A DNA stretch of 64,000 nt from Candidatus Peregrinibacteria bacterium (GCA_020851415.1 JADZCU010000050.1:50475-114474), one strand, 5' to 3'. Counted from the stretch's first letter, positions 35,245 to 43,961 are shown. Numbers and translations: made by a program. The notes: generated from the sequence alone by a model not told the origin.

Positions 35245-36447
35245 ATGCAGCAACAGAAAATTAATACTAAAGGCCTCGATTCATTGGTTAAAAATTTCGC
35301 TTCGAAAGTGGATAAGAGACGCCCTGAAGTAATTTATGGCATTTACGATAGCTCAAAACAGTCTCTCTTTACCCGAGTTGACGATTTTTTTATTGATCAT
35401 AGTAAAGTCCCTCTTCAGGAGAAGGCATATTTTTTCCATTTACTGGCGGTAATGCTGGACGCTGGTGTGCCTTTGATTCAAGCCTTGAAGATGCTTGCGA
35501 ATCGTACCCAGAATGAGCGTTTTCGTCGTGTTTTGAACACAGTGGCTTTTATGGTTGTTCAGGGTAAGAAATTTTCGGATTCTTTGGCGCGCTTTCCAGA
35601 TGTATTCGGTGAAATGGAAGTGGGCATTGTGCGATCAGGTGAAGCTGCGGGCAACATGGATAAGATGCTTTTCAGGCTTTCTGATCAGATGGATAAGACT
35701 CATGAACTTCAAATGAAAATCGTAACGGCTTCTATTTATCCGATTGCTGTATTGGTAGTTTTGACCTTGGTTTCAGTTGGTATGCTTGTATGGGTTATTC
35801 CAAGTTTGGTCGGATTGTTAAAAGAGGGCGGACTTGAGGAGAAAGATTTTCCTTTTGCTACTCAGCTTTTGCTTGGGATGAGCTCTTTTATTTCAGGCTA
35901 CTGGTGGGCAATTCTTTTTGGAGGCATTATCGGTTATCTTGTTTTCAAGGTTTGGATCTCTTCTGAAAATGGTAAATATCGCTTCGATTTATTGAAACTG
36001 CGAATGCCGATTATTGGTACTTTGATTAGACGTGTCCTGGTGCTTCGTTTTGTAAGTACGCTGGGTATTTTGATTGAAGCCGGTCTTCCGGTGGTTCAGG
36101 CTTTGACTATTATTGCTACGTCACTTAGTAGTGAATTGTATCGTATGAAAGTTTGGGAAGTGATTTCCAAAGTTCAGCAGGGTGAACGTATTTCTACTTC
36201 ACTTGCCGATTCTCCATTTCTTTTTCCGGAAACTATCACCCAGATGTTGGCTGTTGCAGAACAGTCAGCGTCTATTGGTACGATTTCAGAGAAAATTGCT
36301 TCACATTATGATCGTGAAATTGATAATTCACTAAAACGGCTTACCAGTCTTTTTGAGCCGATTATGATTGTGTTTGTTGGTTTTACGGTTGCATTACTTG
36401 CTTTGGCGATTTTGACTCCAATTTTCCGCCTGAGCCAACTTGTATAA
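35245..36447 (+). CDS. pilC: Type IV pilus inner-membrane platform protein PilC
   Basis: 400 residues with two copies of the T2SF domain. Copy one contains LAVMLDAGVPLIQALKMLAN and VGIVRSGEAAGNMDKML; copy two contains VSTLGILIEAGLPVVQAL and MLAVAEQSASIGTI. Three membrane helices are present, the last near the C-terminus (LFEPIMIVFVGFTVALLAL). It anchors the motor to the growing pilus. No PilB extension ATPase is next to it; the PilT retraction ATPase lies about 8 kb away on the other strand. Confidence 0.92.
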   Translation: MQQQKINTKGLDSLVKNFASKVDKRRPEVIYGIYDSSKQSLFTRVDDFFIDHSKVPLQEKAYFFHLLAVMLDAGVPLIQALKMLANRTQNERFRRVLNTVAFMVVQGKKFSDSLARFPDVFGEMEVGIVRSGEAAGNMDKMLFRLSDQMDKTHELQMKIVTASIYPIAVLVVLTLVSVGMLVWVIPSLVGLLKEGGLEEKDFPFATQLLLGMSSFISGYWWAILFGGIIGYLVFKVWISSENGKYRFDLLKLRMPIIGTLIRRVLVLRFVSTLGILIEAGLPVVQALTIIATSLSSELYRMKVWEVISKVQQGERISTSLADSPFLFPETITQMLAVAEQSASIGTISEKIASHYDREIDNSLKRLTSLFEPIMIVFVGFTVALLALAILTPIFRLSQLV

Positions 36448-36456
36448 CCGCACTCA

Positions 36457-37080
36457 TTGATGAATAGTCGTCGTGGATTTACTCTTATAGAAATTCTTGT
36501 CGTGATTGCGATTGTGGCAATCCTGGCAGTTTTGGCTGTTTCAAGTTATGGGGTTGCGCGAAGACAGGCGAAACTTTCTATAGTTACCGATACTGTTATG
36601 ACGGTTTTACGTCAGCAGCAATCTTTGGCTAAGAGCGGCCGTAGCGGGAGTTCGTTAACCGGACAGATACCAACCTGTTATGGGATGATTTTTTCAAAAA
36701 CAGAACCTTATATTCAGACTGTGCAGGCTCCTTATATTTCGGTGGATGAGTCTATTGATGTGAATAAGAGTGATTTTTGTGATTTGAGGGACGGTTTTTA
36801 TAAGGCGACAACTTTTAGTGAATTTGAGAATTTTATTATTCCCCAAATATCGGTTTTTGGGACTGAAAAGGATAGTTATGCTTTGATATTCCGTCCGCCG
36901 GAGGCTCGCGTGAGCGGCGGCGAAGCTTTGAATTCCGTTGAGAATTTTGTTCAGGCGAATGATCCCAGGGTTCTTATAAAAATGTCGTCTGCCAATGGGA
37001 CGGATTCTACAACTTTTACATTTGATGTTACTACTGGTATTGCCCAAAAACTTCCCGCTTCAACTCAACAAACGTTATGA
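36457..37080 (+). CDS. Type IV pilin/pseudopilin 1
   Basis: 207 residues. A class III signal is seen: MMNSRRG then FTLIEILVVIAIV, with the conserved Glu at position 5 of the mature protein. A prepilin peptidase would cut after Gly. A globular domain with two pairs of Cys follows. The stop TGA overlaps the next ATG (ATGA). Confidence 0.88.
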   Translation: MMNSRRGFTLIEILVVIAIVAILAVLAVSSYGVARRQAKLSIVTDTVMTVLRQQQSLAKSGRSGSSLTGQIPTCYGMIFSKTEPYIQTVQAPYISVDESIDVNKSDFCDLRDGFYKATTFSEFENFIIPQISVFGTEKDSYALIFRPPEARVSGGEALNSVENFVQANDPRVLIKMSSANGTDSTTFTFDVTTGIAQKLPASTQQTL

Positions 37081-37748
37081 GAAAAATTCATAAAAAATCA
37101 GGTGGGTTTACTCTTGTTGAAGTGATTATTTCAATCGCTATTTTAGTGATGGTGATTTTTGCCTCAACCAGTTTATTGGTCTCAATTATTCGAAGTAATT
37201 CAAATAACATGAGTACCCTTATTGCTTATGGCTTGGCGCAGGAAGGAATTGAAGGTGTGCGAAATATGCGTGATAGTAGCTGGCTTTTGAATGCGAATTT
37301 CCAGACGGATCTTCCGGATGGATCAAAGCCTTTTGTTTTTGATTTCCCGAAAGATGTGAACGATAAACGTTATTATACTATTGATTATCAGTCTTTTGAG
37401 ACTTCATTACTGGATCTGGATGCCGGCGGACTTGCCGATGTCGCTCCATGGAGATTGAACGATATTACCGTTGGGGGAGCTGAGGAAACGTCGTATTTGG
37501 AAAGTGCCGATACGCTTTTGGATAAGGTGAAAAGCACGGGGCCGGATGAGGTTCAGTATCGCCATGGCGGCGGTGATCCTTCGATTTTTCACCGTTTTAT
37601 TATTCTTGAACCTCTTGAGCATAAACTTTCTGAGGGGACTTCACTTGGGTATGAAAAAAAGTTACGCGTTACGAGTGTGGTTTCATGGAAAGACGCACAA
37701 GCGCATGAGGTGCGTTTAACAACTGAATTGACTGACTGGAAGCCGTAG
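37077..37748 (+). CDS. Type IV pilin/pseudopilin 2
   Basis: 223 residues. The prepilin motif GG then FTLVEVIISIAILV keeps Glu5. It resembles PilV-type minor pilins in the SIIRSNSNNMSTLIAYGLAQEG segment. It overlaps the previous gene by ATGA. It is probably part of a priming complex at the pilus tip. Confidence 0.82.
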   Translation: MRKIHKKSGGFTLVEVIISIAILVMVIFASTSLLVSIIRSNSNNMSTLIAYGLAQEGIEGVRNMRDSSWLLNANFQTDLPDGSKPFVFDFPKDVNDKRYYTIDYQSFETSLLDLDAGGLADVAPWRLNDITVGGAEETSYLESADTLLDKVKSTGPDEVQYRHGGGDPSIFHRFIILEPLEHKLSEGTSLGYEKKLRVTSVVSWKDAQAHEVRLTTELTDWKP

Positions 37749-37783
37749 CAGGGTATCCAAAAAATAATAAATTTTTAGATTAC

Positions 37784-38524
37784 ATGAAGTTTAAAATTAC
37801 AAAAAATAGCCCATCTCAAAAAGTTCGAATGTTTCGATCTGGTTTTACTCTGATTGAACTTTTGGTGAGCCTGGTTATTTTTGTGATTTTTTTGGGGATT
37901 GTGTCTACGTCTTATGTGAGTATTGTGAAGGCACAAAGGCAGGCGAATGAAACCAGAAAGATGTATAGCGAGGTTCGTTCAGCAGTGGAACTTTTGGCTG
38001 AGGATGTTCGTTTGGGGACTATTGATTATGATTATTATGAGGCGAAGAGTGATCTGGCGAATGAGAACTGTCAGGAAGGAGCTTTAAGCGCTTCAATTTC
38101 GGCAGGCCGCACTACCATACTTGCTCTTGTTCATAAGGACTCTTTGGAGCGATCGTTTTTCTGCTATGATCAGACCTCTGAGACTTTATGGTATAAGAAA
38201 TTTAAACGTGACCCTTCGGGTTCCACCTGGATTCCTGCTGAGGGTTTTGCAGGGACTACAGAGACTGGTGCCAGTACTCAGGAGACAAACGGTTATCGTG
38301 CTTTGAACAGTGATTTGGTGAAAATTCATTCGATGTCCTTTGCTATTTTCCCCGACAGGAATCCTTATAGTGATGATCCGGATATTTATTTAAAGAACGG
38401 TACGCAGTTTCAACCTAAGGTGTCTGTATTTATGTCTGCCGTAAACGGTACAAGAGCAGGTACGGAGTTTACTATGGATTTTCAAACCACTTTATCTTCA
38501 CGTGTTTATAGTCGCGCATCATGA
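37784..38524 (+). CDS. Type IV pilin/pseudopilin 3 (PilW/GspJ-like)
   Basis: 246 residues. A leader of about 18 residues ends in Gly before FTLIELLVSLVIFVI, with Glu5 present. The following SEVRSAVELLAEDVRLGT helix is typical of PilW/GspJ-like minor pilins. The end overlaps the next gene by ATGA. Confidence 0.85.
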   Translation: MKFKITKNSPSQKVRMFRSGFTLIELLVSLVIFVIFLGIVSTSYVSIVKAQRQANETRKMYSEVRSAVELLAEDVRLGTIDYDYYEAKSDLANENCQEGALSASISAGRTTILALVHKDSLERSFFCYDQTSETLWYKKFKRDPSGSTWIPAEGFAGTTETGASTQETNGYRALNSDLVKIHSMSFAIFPDRNPYSDDPDIYLKNGTQFQPKVSVFMSAVNGTRAGTEFTMDFQTTLSSRVYSRAS

Positions 38525-39810
38525 GTAAAAATATTTACACAAATAGGAAGGGAAGTTCGCTTCTGGTAGCCATTCTGGTAATGGGTATCTTGATGACTAT
38601 TACGCTTGGACTGAGTTCATTGATTATTCGTGAAATCAATCAGACCGGTGACGTGGTGGCTGCGGGAATGGCTTATTATTCAGCTGAAGCCGGTGTTGAG
38701 AATGCACTTTTGGATTTGCGTGAGCATTTGCCGGGTTATCAGACAAAGGGACTTCCGCAGGCTGTTGCGCTCACTGACTCGGGTGTAAAAGAGTGGATTA
38801 CCCAGACGGGTGTTGAGCCTGATTATCAATATAATATTCGTAACAAGGGAAATGCTTATCCTTATTTTGATGCGGATGTGCCGATTTACTTGGAACCAGG
38901 TGTGGGTGTGACCAAGAAATTTTTATATGAGGGCAGCAATGAGGATGCGCTTGAGGCGACTTATAATGTTTTGCCTTTATCGGATACCGTTACTATTCCG
39001 CTTTTTAGTGATTGCGGCGATGGTACGTTTGAGGATGTGCAGGATTTTGTTCTGCAGTATTATGTGAATTTTGAGGCTGATGAATCGGTAAAACTTGCGG
39101 CTAAACAGCTGGAAGATTTTGATATTTTGCGCTGGAAGGTTTTTGGTACGCCGACTGACGGTGATGCTACCGTTGCCACCAGAACACATGCGATCTCTGA
39201 TTTTTTCCCTGCTGCTACGGGAAATTCTGCGGCTCACCCGGTTTGTATCGGATCGAGTTCGGAGTTGACTGACGGTTGTATTTTACCTGTGGCTAAGTAT
39301 GTTACCGAGGGTGATACTATTGAAGATTTGGGTGATGTTTGGAGTCAGGCTCGCCAATGTTATGTGGGAGATGCCGGTAATATGGTTACTTCAGGTCTTG
39401 GTATTAAGAAAGGCTGCACGATTAAAGATTTTATCTTTAATCATAAGAAAAATTATCTGACGATTACAAATATTGTGAATCCGGATATCGTAGGGGTTAG
39501 TAACCCTCAACTTCGTGATAAACGAGCCAATATTTATTATAGAATTTTGGCGAAACGAGATGTCTCCGGCACTACTTGCGTGAGTGGAGTTCAGGCGGAT
39601 GAAGATGTTATGCCGCGAGAATATGCGCACATTCGCAGTGATGGTTTTTCATCTGACGGTAAAGTAAAACAGAGTATTGATGTGAATTTGAAATTGAATA
39701 ACTTCCTGCCGGTATTTAACTTTTCTTTGTATCACACAGATCCGAATAAGTTGCCTGAGTTAACACTTCCGTTGTTACCGGGTTTTCCGTTTCAGCCTCT
39801 GAGTTTGTAA
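38521..39810 (+). CDS. PilX-like pilus assembly protein
   Basis: 429 residues. The N-terminus NRKGSSLLVAILVMGILMTI is prepilin-like, but Glu5 is replaced by a hydrophobic residue, as in PilX/GspK-type proteins. AAGMAYYSAEAGVENALLDL is the usual helix of that group. A long globular domain rich in Asp and Cys follows. It is the last gene of the pilus operon. Confidence 0.75.
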   Translation: MSKNIYTNRKGSSLLVAILVMGILMTITLGLSSLIIREINQTGDVVAAGMAYYSAEAGVENALLDLREHLPGYQTKGLPQAVALTDSGVKEWITQTGVEPDYQYNIRNKGNAYPYFDADVPIYLEPGVGVTKKFLYEGSNEDALEATYNVLPLSDTVTIPLFSDCGDGTFEDVQDFVLQYYVNFEADESVKLAAKQLEDFDILRWKVFGTPTDGDATVATRTHAISDFFPAATGNSAAHPVCIGSSSELTDGCILPVAKYVTEGDTIEDLGDVWSQARQCYVGDAGNMVTSGLGIKKGCTIKDFIFNHKKNYLTITNIVNPDIVGVSNPQLRDKRANIYYRILAKRDVSGTTCVSGVQADEDVMPREYAHIRSDGFSSDGKVKQSIDVNLKLNNFLPVFNFSLYHTDPNKLPELTLPLLPGFPFQPLSL

Positions 39811-39836
39811 TTTTTGGGTATCGTTAGAGGAAAGGT

Positions 39837-39865
39837 TTGACACTTTGATGGTTTATCGCTTGAAT
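39837..39865 (+). promoter_or_regulatory. Possible metG promoter
   Basis: TTGACA, a 17-nt spacer and TTGAAT precede the metG start. The -10 matches TATAAT only partly. Confidence 0.35.
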
Positions 39866-39883
39866 AAGAGGGATTCTCTTATT
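39863..39883 (+). promoter_or_regulatory. Inverted repeat in the metG leader
   Basis: AATAAGAG and CTCTTATT form a perfect 8-bp stem with a 5-nt loop, 11 nt before the metG start. It could be a weak terminator of the pilus operon, an operator or a leader hairpin. There is no clear T-run and no T-box motif. Confidence 0.4.
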
Positions 39884-39894
39884 TATTGTTGATT

Positions 39895-41421
39895 ATGTCG
39901 AAGAAATTTTATGTCACCACGTCGATTGCTTACGTGAACGCCAGACCTCACATTGGTTTTGCCATGGAACTTATTCAGGCTGACGTACTTGCCCGTTATC
40001 ATCGTATGATTGGGGATGATACTTTTTCACTGACAGGGACTGATGAGCATGGTATGAAGTTGGAAACGGCTGCCAAGGAGCAGGGACTTGAGCCAAAACA
40101 GCTCGTGGATATGAATGCAGCTTATTTTAAGGAACTGAAGGAAGTTTTGAATTTGAGTTATGATCACTTTATTCGTACCACTGATGATTATCATGAAAAA
40201 GGTGCACAAAAAGTTTGGACTTTGATGAATGAGCAGGGAGATATTTATAAGGATAGTTATGAAGGCTTGTACTGTATTGGTTGCGAAGCTTTTGTTTTGG
40301 AAAAAGATCTGGTTGATGGGAAATGTCCAAACCATAACCGGGTTCCGGAAAAGCTGCGTGAGGAAAACTACTTTTTTAAACTTTCTAAATATTCTGATGC
40401 AATAGGGAAGAAAATTGAAACGGGAGAGTTGAAAATTTTCCCTGAATCGAAAAAGAACGAGATTTTATATGTGATTAAAGATGGATTGAAGGATGTGAGT
40501 TTTTCCCGTCCGAAGAAGATTTTGAAGTGGGGGATTGATGTGCCAAATGATCCGGATCAGGTGATGTATGTTTGGTGTGATGCGCTTTCAAATTACATTA
40601 CAGGTATTGGTTATGGCCGTGATGAAGAGCAGTTTAAGCGTTACTGGCCGGCCGATGTTCATTTGATCGGCAAGGATATTTTGCGTTTTCATTCAGCTAT
40701 CTGGATTGGTATGTTGATGTCTGCAGGTATTGAACTTCCAAAGGCGATTTATGTTCATGGATTTATTACTTCTGAAGGGAAGAAAATGAGTAAGTCTTTG
40801 AATAATGTTGTTGATCCGAATGAGTATGTAGATAAATATGGTGCGGACGCTTTGAGATATTTTTTGTTGAAGGAGATTCCAACAGTTGATGATGGAGATT
40901 TTAGTGTGGAGAGATTTAAGGTTGTTTACGGTACCGAGCTTGCCAATAATATTGGAAACTTGGTGAGTCGCGTGTTGGCTATGACTGGTAAGTATTTTGA
41001 GGGGAAAGTTCCTGAGGCTGTTAAGAGTGAGGATGTTTTGGGTCCTGAGGTTATGAAAGTTTGGAAAGAGTATCAGGAGGCAGTGAATGGATTTGATTTG
41101 AAGAAAGCGTTGGAAATAGTGGCTGCTTTTGCTTCGTATGCCAACAAGTTTGTGGATGATACTAAACCTTGGGTTTTGGCCAAGGAAAATACTCAGGATT
41201 TAGCTCGTGTGATATATGCGTTGCTGGAAATGATCAGACATTTGAGTTTACTATTGCTTCCATTTTTGCCCGCTACTTCGGCGAAAATAAGTAGTTATTT
41301 GGGACAGGCGACTGAGAACCTTGATTTTGGGAAGGCTATTTTGTGGGGGGGGCTACAGTTTGGTCAGCCGGTGCAAAAGGCGGAGCCGCTTTTTGCCAGA
41401 GTAGAAGAACCACAGAAATAG
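39895..41421 (+). CDS. metG: Methionyl-tRNA synthetase
   Basis: 508 residues from the second ATG; an ATG at 39886 would add three residues. HIGH-type motif ARPHIGFAMEL, zinc-region cysteines (CIGCEAF, then CPNH) and the KMSKS loop GKKMSKSLNN are present. It charges initiator and elongator tRNA-Met. The C-terminal tRNA-binding (EMAP-like) domain of longer forms is absent. A bidirectional terminator follows. Confidence 0.95.
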   Translation: MSKKFYVTTSIAYVNARPHIGFAMELIQADVLARYHRMIGDDTFSLTGTDEHGMKLETAAKEQGLEPKQLVDMNAAYFKELKEVLNLSYDHFIRTTDDYHEKGAQKVWTLMNEQGDIYKDSYEGLYCIGCEAFVLEKDLVDGKCPNHNRVPEKLREENYFFKLSKYSDAIGKKIETGELKIFPESKKNEILYVIKDGLKDVSFSRPKKILKWGIDVPNDPDQVMYVWCDALSNYITGIGYGRDEEQFKRYWPADVHLIGKDILRFHSAIWIGMLMSAGIELPKAIYVHGFITSEGKKMSKSLNNVVDPNEYVDKYGADALRYFLLKEIPTVDDGDFSVERFKVVYGTELANNIGNLVSRVLAMTGKYFEGKVPEAVKSEDVLGPEVMKVWKEYQEAVNGFDLKKALEIVAAFASYANKFVDDTKPWVLAKENTQDLARVIYALLEMIRHLSLLLLPFLPATSAKISSYLGQATENLDFGKAILWGGLQFGQPVQKAEPLFARVEEPQK

Positions 41422-41457
41422 ATTTGATATTTTTGTGTACAATGTAAGTTCAAAAAA

Positions 41458-41484
41458 AGCCCGATACACACCGGGCTTTTTTTG
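41458..41484. terminator. Bidirectional terminator between metG and the VirB2-like cluster
   Basis: AGCCCG(G)/CCGGGCT hairpin flanked by A7 and T7 tracts, located between convergent genes. It can serve both strands. Confidence 0.88.
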
Positions 41485-41494
41485 AATGTGAGTT

Positions 41495-41923
41495 TTAAGG
41501 TGCAGGTGCAGACGTACTGTCCGTTCCGGGGTCAACGCCGACTTTTCCTGTGCTCAAGAATACCAGGGCGATGTTTGTGACTATTGCCCATGATAAGATG
41601 ATCACAACGAGGCCTATGATCGCGAACATGATAGTTTTTTTTGCATTTTCCATTTGAGTTGAATCACCATGTGATGTGACGTACATAAAACCACCGATTG
41701 CTATCATAAGTACGGCCAATGGGCCGGCAACGTAAATGAGACTGCCGGCAAGCGTTTGGAGTACTGCTGTTACTGGTGCGGCACGACTGCCCGTTGCTGT
41801 ATAACCCGGCGCATATTCCGGTTTCAGATTGGGATCCATTTGAACCTGTCCGAAAACCGGACTGACGTTGAGTGTCAGGAGGGTAATGAACAGTATTGCC
41901 AGACTGAGGAAGTATTTTTTCAT
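41495..41923 (-). CDS. TrbC/VirB2-like small membrane protein 5
   Basis: 142 residues from the ATG at 41923. A Sec signal peptide (MKKYFLSLAI ... FGQ) is followed by two membrane helices: LAVLMIAIGGFMYVTSHGDS, a short polar loop with MENAKKTI, then MFAIIGLVVIILSWAIVTN. This is the pilin-like TrbC/VirB2 layout common in CPR genomes. The tail is Ser/Thr/Pro-rich. It is the last of five related genes. Confidence 0.72.
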   Translation of the reverse strand: MKKYFLSLAILFITLLTLNVSPVFGQVQMDPNLKPEYAPGYTATGSRAAPVTAVLQTLAGSLIYVAGPLAVLMIAIGGFMYVTSHGDSTQMENAKKTIMFAIIGLVVIILSWAIVTNIALVFLSTGKVGVDPGTDSTSAPAP

Positions 41924-41928
41924 TAAAA

Positions 41929-42327
41929 TTATTGGAAGAAAACCAGTTGAGTTACACCTGTCACTATCGCATATGAAATGGCAATAATAAGCAAAGCCAC
42001 TACGGACCACAAGATAATCCCTTTTCCTTTTTTTACCTCTTCTTCATTACCACGGGCAACCACCATAATTACGCCTCCGACTATGAAGGATATAAAAGTG
42101 AGTGATCCGGTAATTTGCAGGATAAATTTAATAACATTAGCAAGGAGTACCTGCCAGTATTCACTGGGGAGCTGTTTTACCAAACTGACTTTTGATCCTG
42201 CTTTATTAGCTTCATTTGGGTAGGTAACTGTAGGAACGATACTTTCTTGGGCAAAAGCAGCTGGAATCAGGTAAACTCCATTGAATAGTGTGAAGGCTGC
42301 TATAATTGTGATAAGTATTTTTTTCAT
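41929..42327 (-). CDS. TrbC/VirB2-like small membrane protein 4
   Basis: 132 residues. Signal peptide MKKILITIIAAFTLF to AAFAQ, then helix FISFIVGGVIMVVARGNEEE, a KKGKGI loop and helix LWSVVALLIIAISYAIVTG. It shares the GG...G-K-K-GKxxI...YAIVTG pattern with its four neighbours. The gaps to the neighbours are 5 nt and 1 nt. Confidence 0.72.
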   Translation of the reverse strand: MKKILITIIAAFTLFNGVYLIPAAFAQESIVPTVTYPNEANKAGSKVSLVKQLPSEYWQVLLANVIKFILQITGSLTFISFIVGGVIMVVARGNEEEVKKGKGIILWSVVALLIIAISYAIVTGVTQLVFFQ

Positions 42328-42328
42328 G

Positions 42329-42757
42329 CTAAGTGCTGCTTGGTGGTGGAGAGTTGAGATTGATTGAGCTGATGATGGTTACTATGGCGTAGGAAAGAAT
42401 GGCAATGACCAGACCAACAATGGCGTATGTAATAGTTTGTTTTCCTTTGGAGATTTTTTCGTCATTACCATAGGCTGTGAGCATCTGAATTGCGCCGATG
42501 ATGATAAAAAGTACTGATGCACCCGCAGAGGCACCCACGACAATTGTGGTAATTGTTGGAAGCAATCTTCCACCGACATCTCCCTCCGGGGTTGTTGAGT
42601 CGCTGTGCGGTAGAATGAGTTGGTCAGCCAGTGTTGGTTTGTTATCTTTATCTAAAGGGACGATTGGTGCGCGGACAGCGAAAGCGATGTTTGTTCCAAG
42701 CATAATGCTGAGCAGACATACCATTATTCCAACTTGTTGTATGTTTTTAAATGACAA
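42329..42757 (-). CDS. TrbC/VirB2-like small membrane protein 3
   Basis: 142 residues. N-terminal signal peptide ending near NIAFA, a polar linker, helix ASVLFIIIGAIQMLTAYGND, loop EKISKGKQTI and helix YAIVGLVIAILSYAIVTI. The start overlaps the end of the next upstream gene. It is a member of the five-gene pilin-like run. Confidence 0.72.
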   Translation of the reverse strand: MSFKNIQQVGIMVCLLSIMLGTNIAFAVRAPIVPLDKDNKPTLADQLILPHSDSTTPEGDVGGRLLPTITTIVVGASAGASVLFIIIGAIQMLTAYGNDEKISKGKQTITYAIVGLVIAILSYAIVTIISSINLNSPPPSST

Positions 42758-43319
42758 AGAAGTTGGGGTTAATGGTGTACAGGATTACGGCAGATAAAAA
42801 GAGCAGTATGAGTCCTCCCAATGATTGCATAATGTGCTGTTTGGCTTCGTCGATTACACCGGCGTTGTCACCTGCAGCCGCAATACGCGTGCCGTAATAA
42901 ACCAGCATACCTACGCAGACCATGCCTATGGTTCCGGCTGCCCAACGGTAAATAAAACCGATATACCCATAGAGGAGTGCGGTACCGCTTTTTGCCATTA
43001 GTACTTGAACGCGTTGGCATTTTGCGTCAGCTGGACATGCTCCCAATTTTTCATATTGAGAGTTTGCTTTACCATCTTTATCAATCTTAGTTACACGCAA
43101 ACAGTCCTTAACCGCTAATTCCTGATCAACAAATGTGTCGGATTTTTTACCGGTGAACTGTTCTTCAAGGACTGTAATAATCCAATCCTTGGTCTTTTTG
43201 GGGTCGTTTAATTCTGCACATTCGATTCCGGTTACGGCTGCGAAGGTCATGTTTGGAATCAGCGTTGTAAAAATCGCCAGTAAAACAAAGCAAGTTTTGA
43301 AAAAGTTTTTATGTGCCAT
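42747..43319 (-). CDS. TrbC/VirB2-like membrane protein 2 (long, with Cys-containing external part)
   Basis: About 190 residues from the ATG at 43319; an upstream ATG at 43343 adds eight. A signal peptide is followed by an external part of about 95 residues holding four Cys (CAEL, CLRV, CPADAKC), absent from its paralogs. Then come two helices, GFIYRWAAGTIGMVCVGMLV and LGGLILLFLSAVILYTI, joined by a loop with DEAKQHI. It overlaps genes on both sides, pointing to coupled translation. Confidence 0.68.
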   Translation of the reverse strand: MAHKNFFKTCFVLLAIFTTLIPNMTFAAVTGIECAELNDPKKTKDWIITVLEEQFTGKKSDTFVDQELAVKDCLRVTKIDKDGKANSQYEKLGACPADAKCQRVQVLMAKSGTALLYGYIGFIYRWAAGTIGMVCVGMLVYYGTRIAAAGDNAGVIDEAKQHIMQSLGGLILLFLSAVILYTINPNFFVI

Positions 43320-43728
43320 ATTCGTAGAAAATGCTTTGAACAAATGATGTTATAAAGAATGCGGAAAAGGCTACCACCATGCCCATAATTGCATATTTAA
43401 TAATATCTTTACCCCGGCTGATGGCTTGTTCCTGACCTCCTGAGCCAACCATCATAATTCCACCGATGACGATTGCCACAAAGGCAAAAGAACCGATCAC
43501 CATTGAGAGGAAGTTAATCAGACGTACTATGTATGCACCAATTGGCAGAGGTTTTTGTTGCCCTTTTGCGAGTAAATAGGTTCCTGTTTTAAAGGTTTCC
43601 ATATTTTTAAGTGCCTGGTCGGAGCTGCTTCCGGCAGGAGGTGGATCCGCTGCAAAAGCAAATGAACTGAAGTTGAGTACTCCCAGTGCAACAATAATAA
43701 GTGTAAATGTGGCGAGGAAACGTTTCAT
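43309..43728 (-). CDS. TrbC/VirB2-like small membrane protein 1
   Basis: 139 residues, first of the five-gene run. The signal peptide MKRFLATFTLIIVALGVL ends at FAFAA. Helix SMVIGSFAFVAIVIGGIMMV, loop GGQEQAISRGKDI and helix IMGMVVAFSAFFITSFVQ follow. It lies about 160 nt downstream of tRNA-Ala on the same strand. It may be a pilin-like or secretion-channel subunit; no VirB4-like ATPase is in the window. Confidence 0.72.
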   Translation of the reverse strand: MKRFLATFTLIIVALGVLNFSSFAFAADPPPAGSSSDQALKNMETFKTGTYLLAKGQQKPLPIGAYIVRLINFLSMVIGSFAFVAIVIGGIMMVGSGGQEQAISRGKDIIKYAIMGMVVAFSAFFITSFVQSIFYEYGT

Positions 43729-43846
43729 AATTTTAGTTTTTATTTTTGGCTCTTGAATTTTAGAGCTGATTTTTTTGTATTTTTACTTTTTTGAGTTGTG
43801 CCTGACCGGCAGCTTAGTGTTTTCTCCGAAAACTTCTTTTTGCTAT

Positions 43847-43887
43847 GCCCGCTTTGGGGCGGGCGCAGATCGCCTCTGGGCGATCTG
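43847..43887 (-). repeat. Two tandem GC-rich hairpins after tRNA-Ala
   Basis: The first, at 43866-43887, is a perfect 9-bp stem (CAGATCGCC/GGCGATCTG) with a 4-nt loop, overlapping the encoded CCA end. The second, at 43847-43864, is GCCCGC/GCGGGC with a 6-nt loop. No strong T-run follows, so these may be processing or stabilising hairpins or a weak terminator. Confidence 0.6.
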
Positions 43888-43961
43888 GTGGAGTCAAGGG
43901 GGATCGAACCCCTGACCTCGCCCATGCCAAGGGCGCGCTCTACCAGCTGAGCTATGACCCC
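43886..43961 (-). tRNA. tRNA-Ala (anticodon GGC)
   Basis: On the minus strand a full cloverleaf is seen: acceptor GGGGTCA pairing TGACTCC (one G-T pair), D-arm GCTCAGCTGGTAGAGC, anticodon loop TTGGCAT, T-arm AGGGGTTCGATCCCCT and an encoded CCA. The anticodon GGC reads GCC/GCU alanine codons. Confidence 0.95.

Noticed and set aside
39837-39895. T-box or S-box riboswitch before metG
   Set aside because: The leader is too short and lacks the conserved T-box or SAM-riboswitch motifs.
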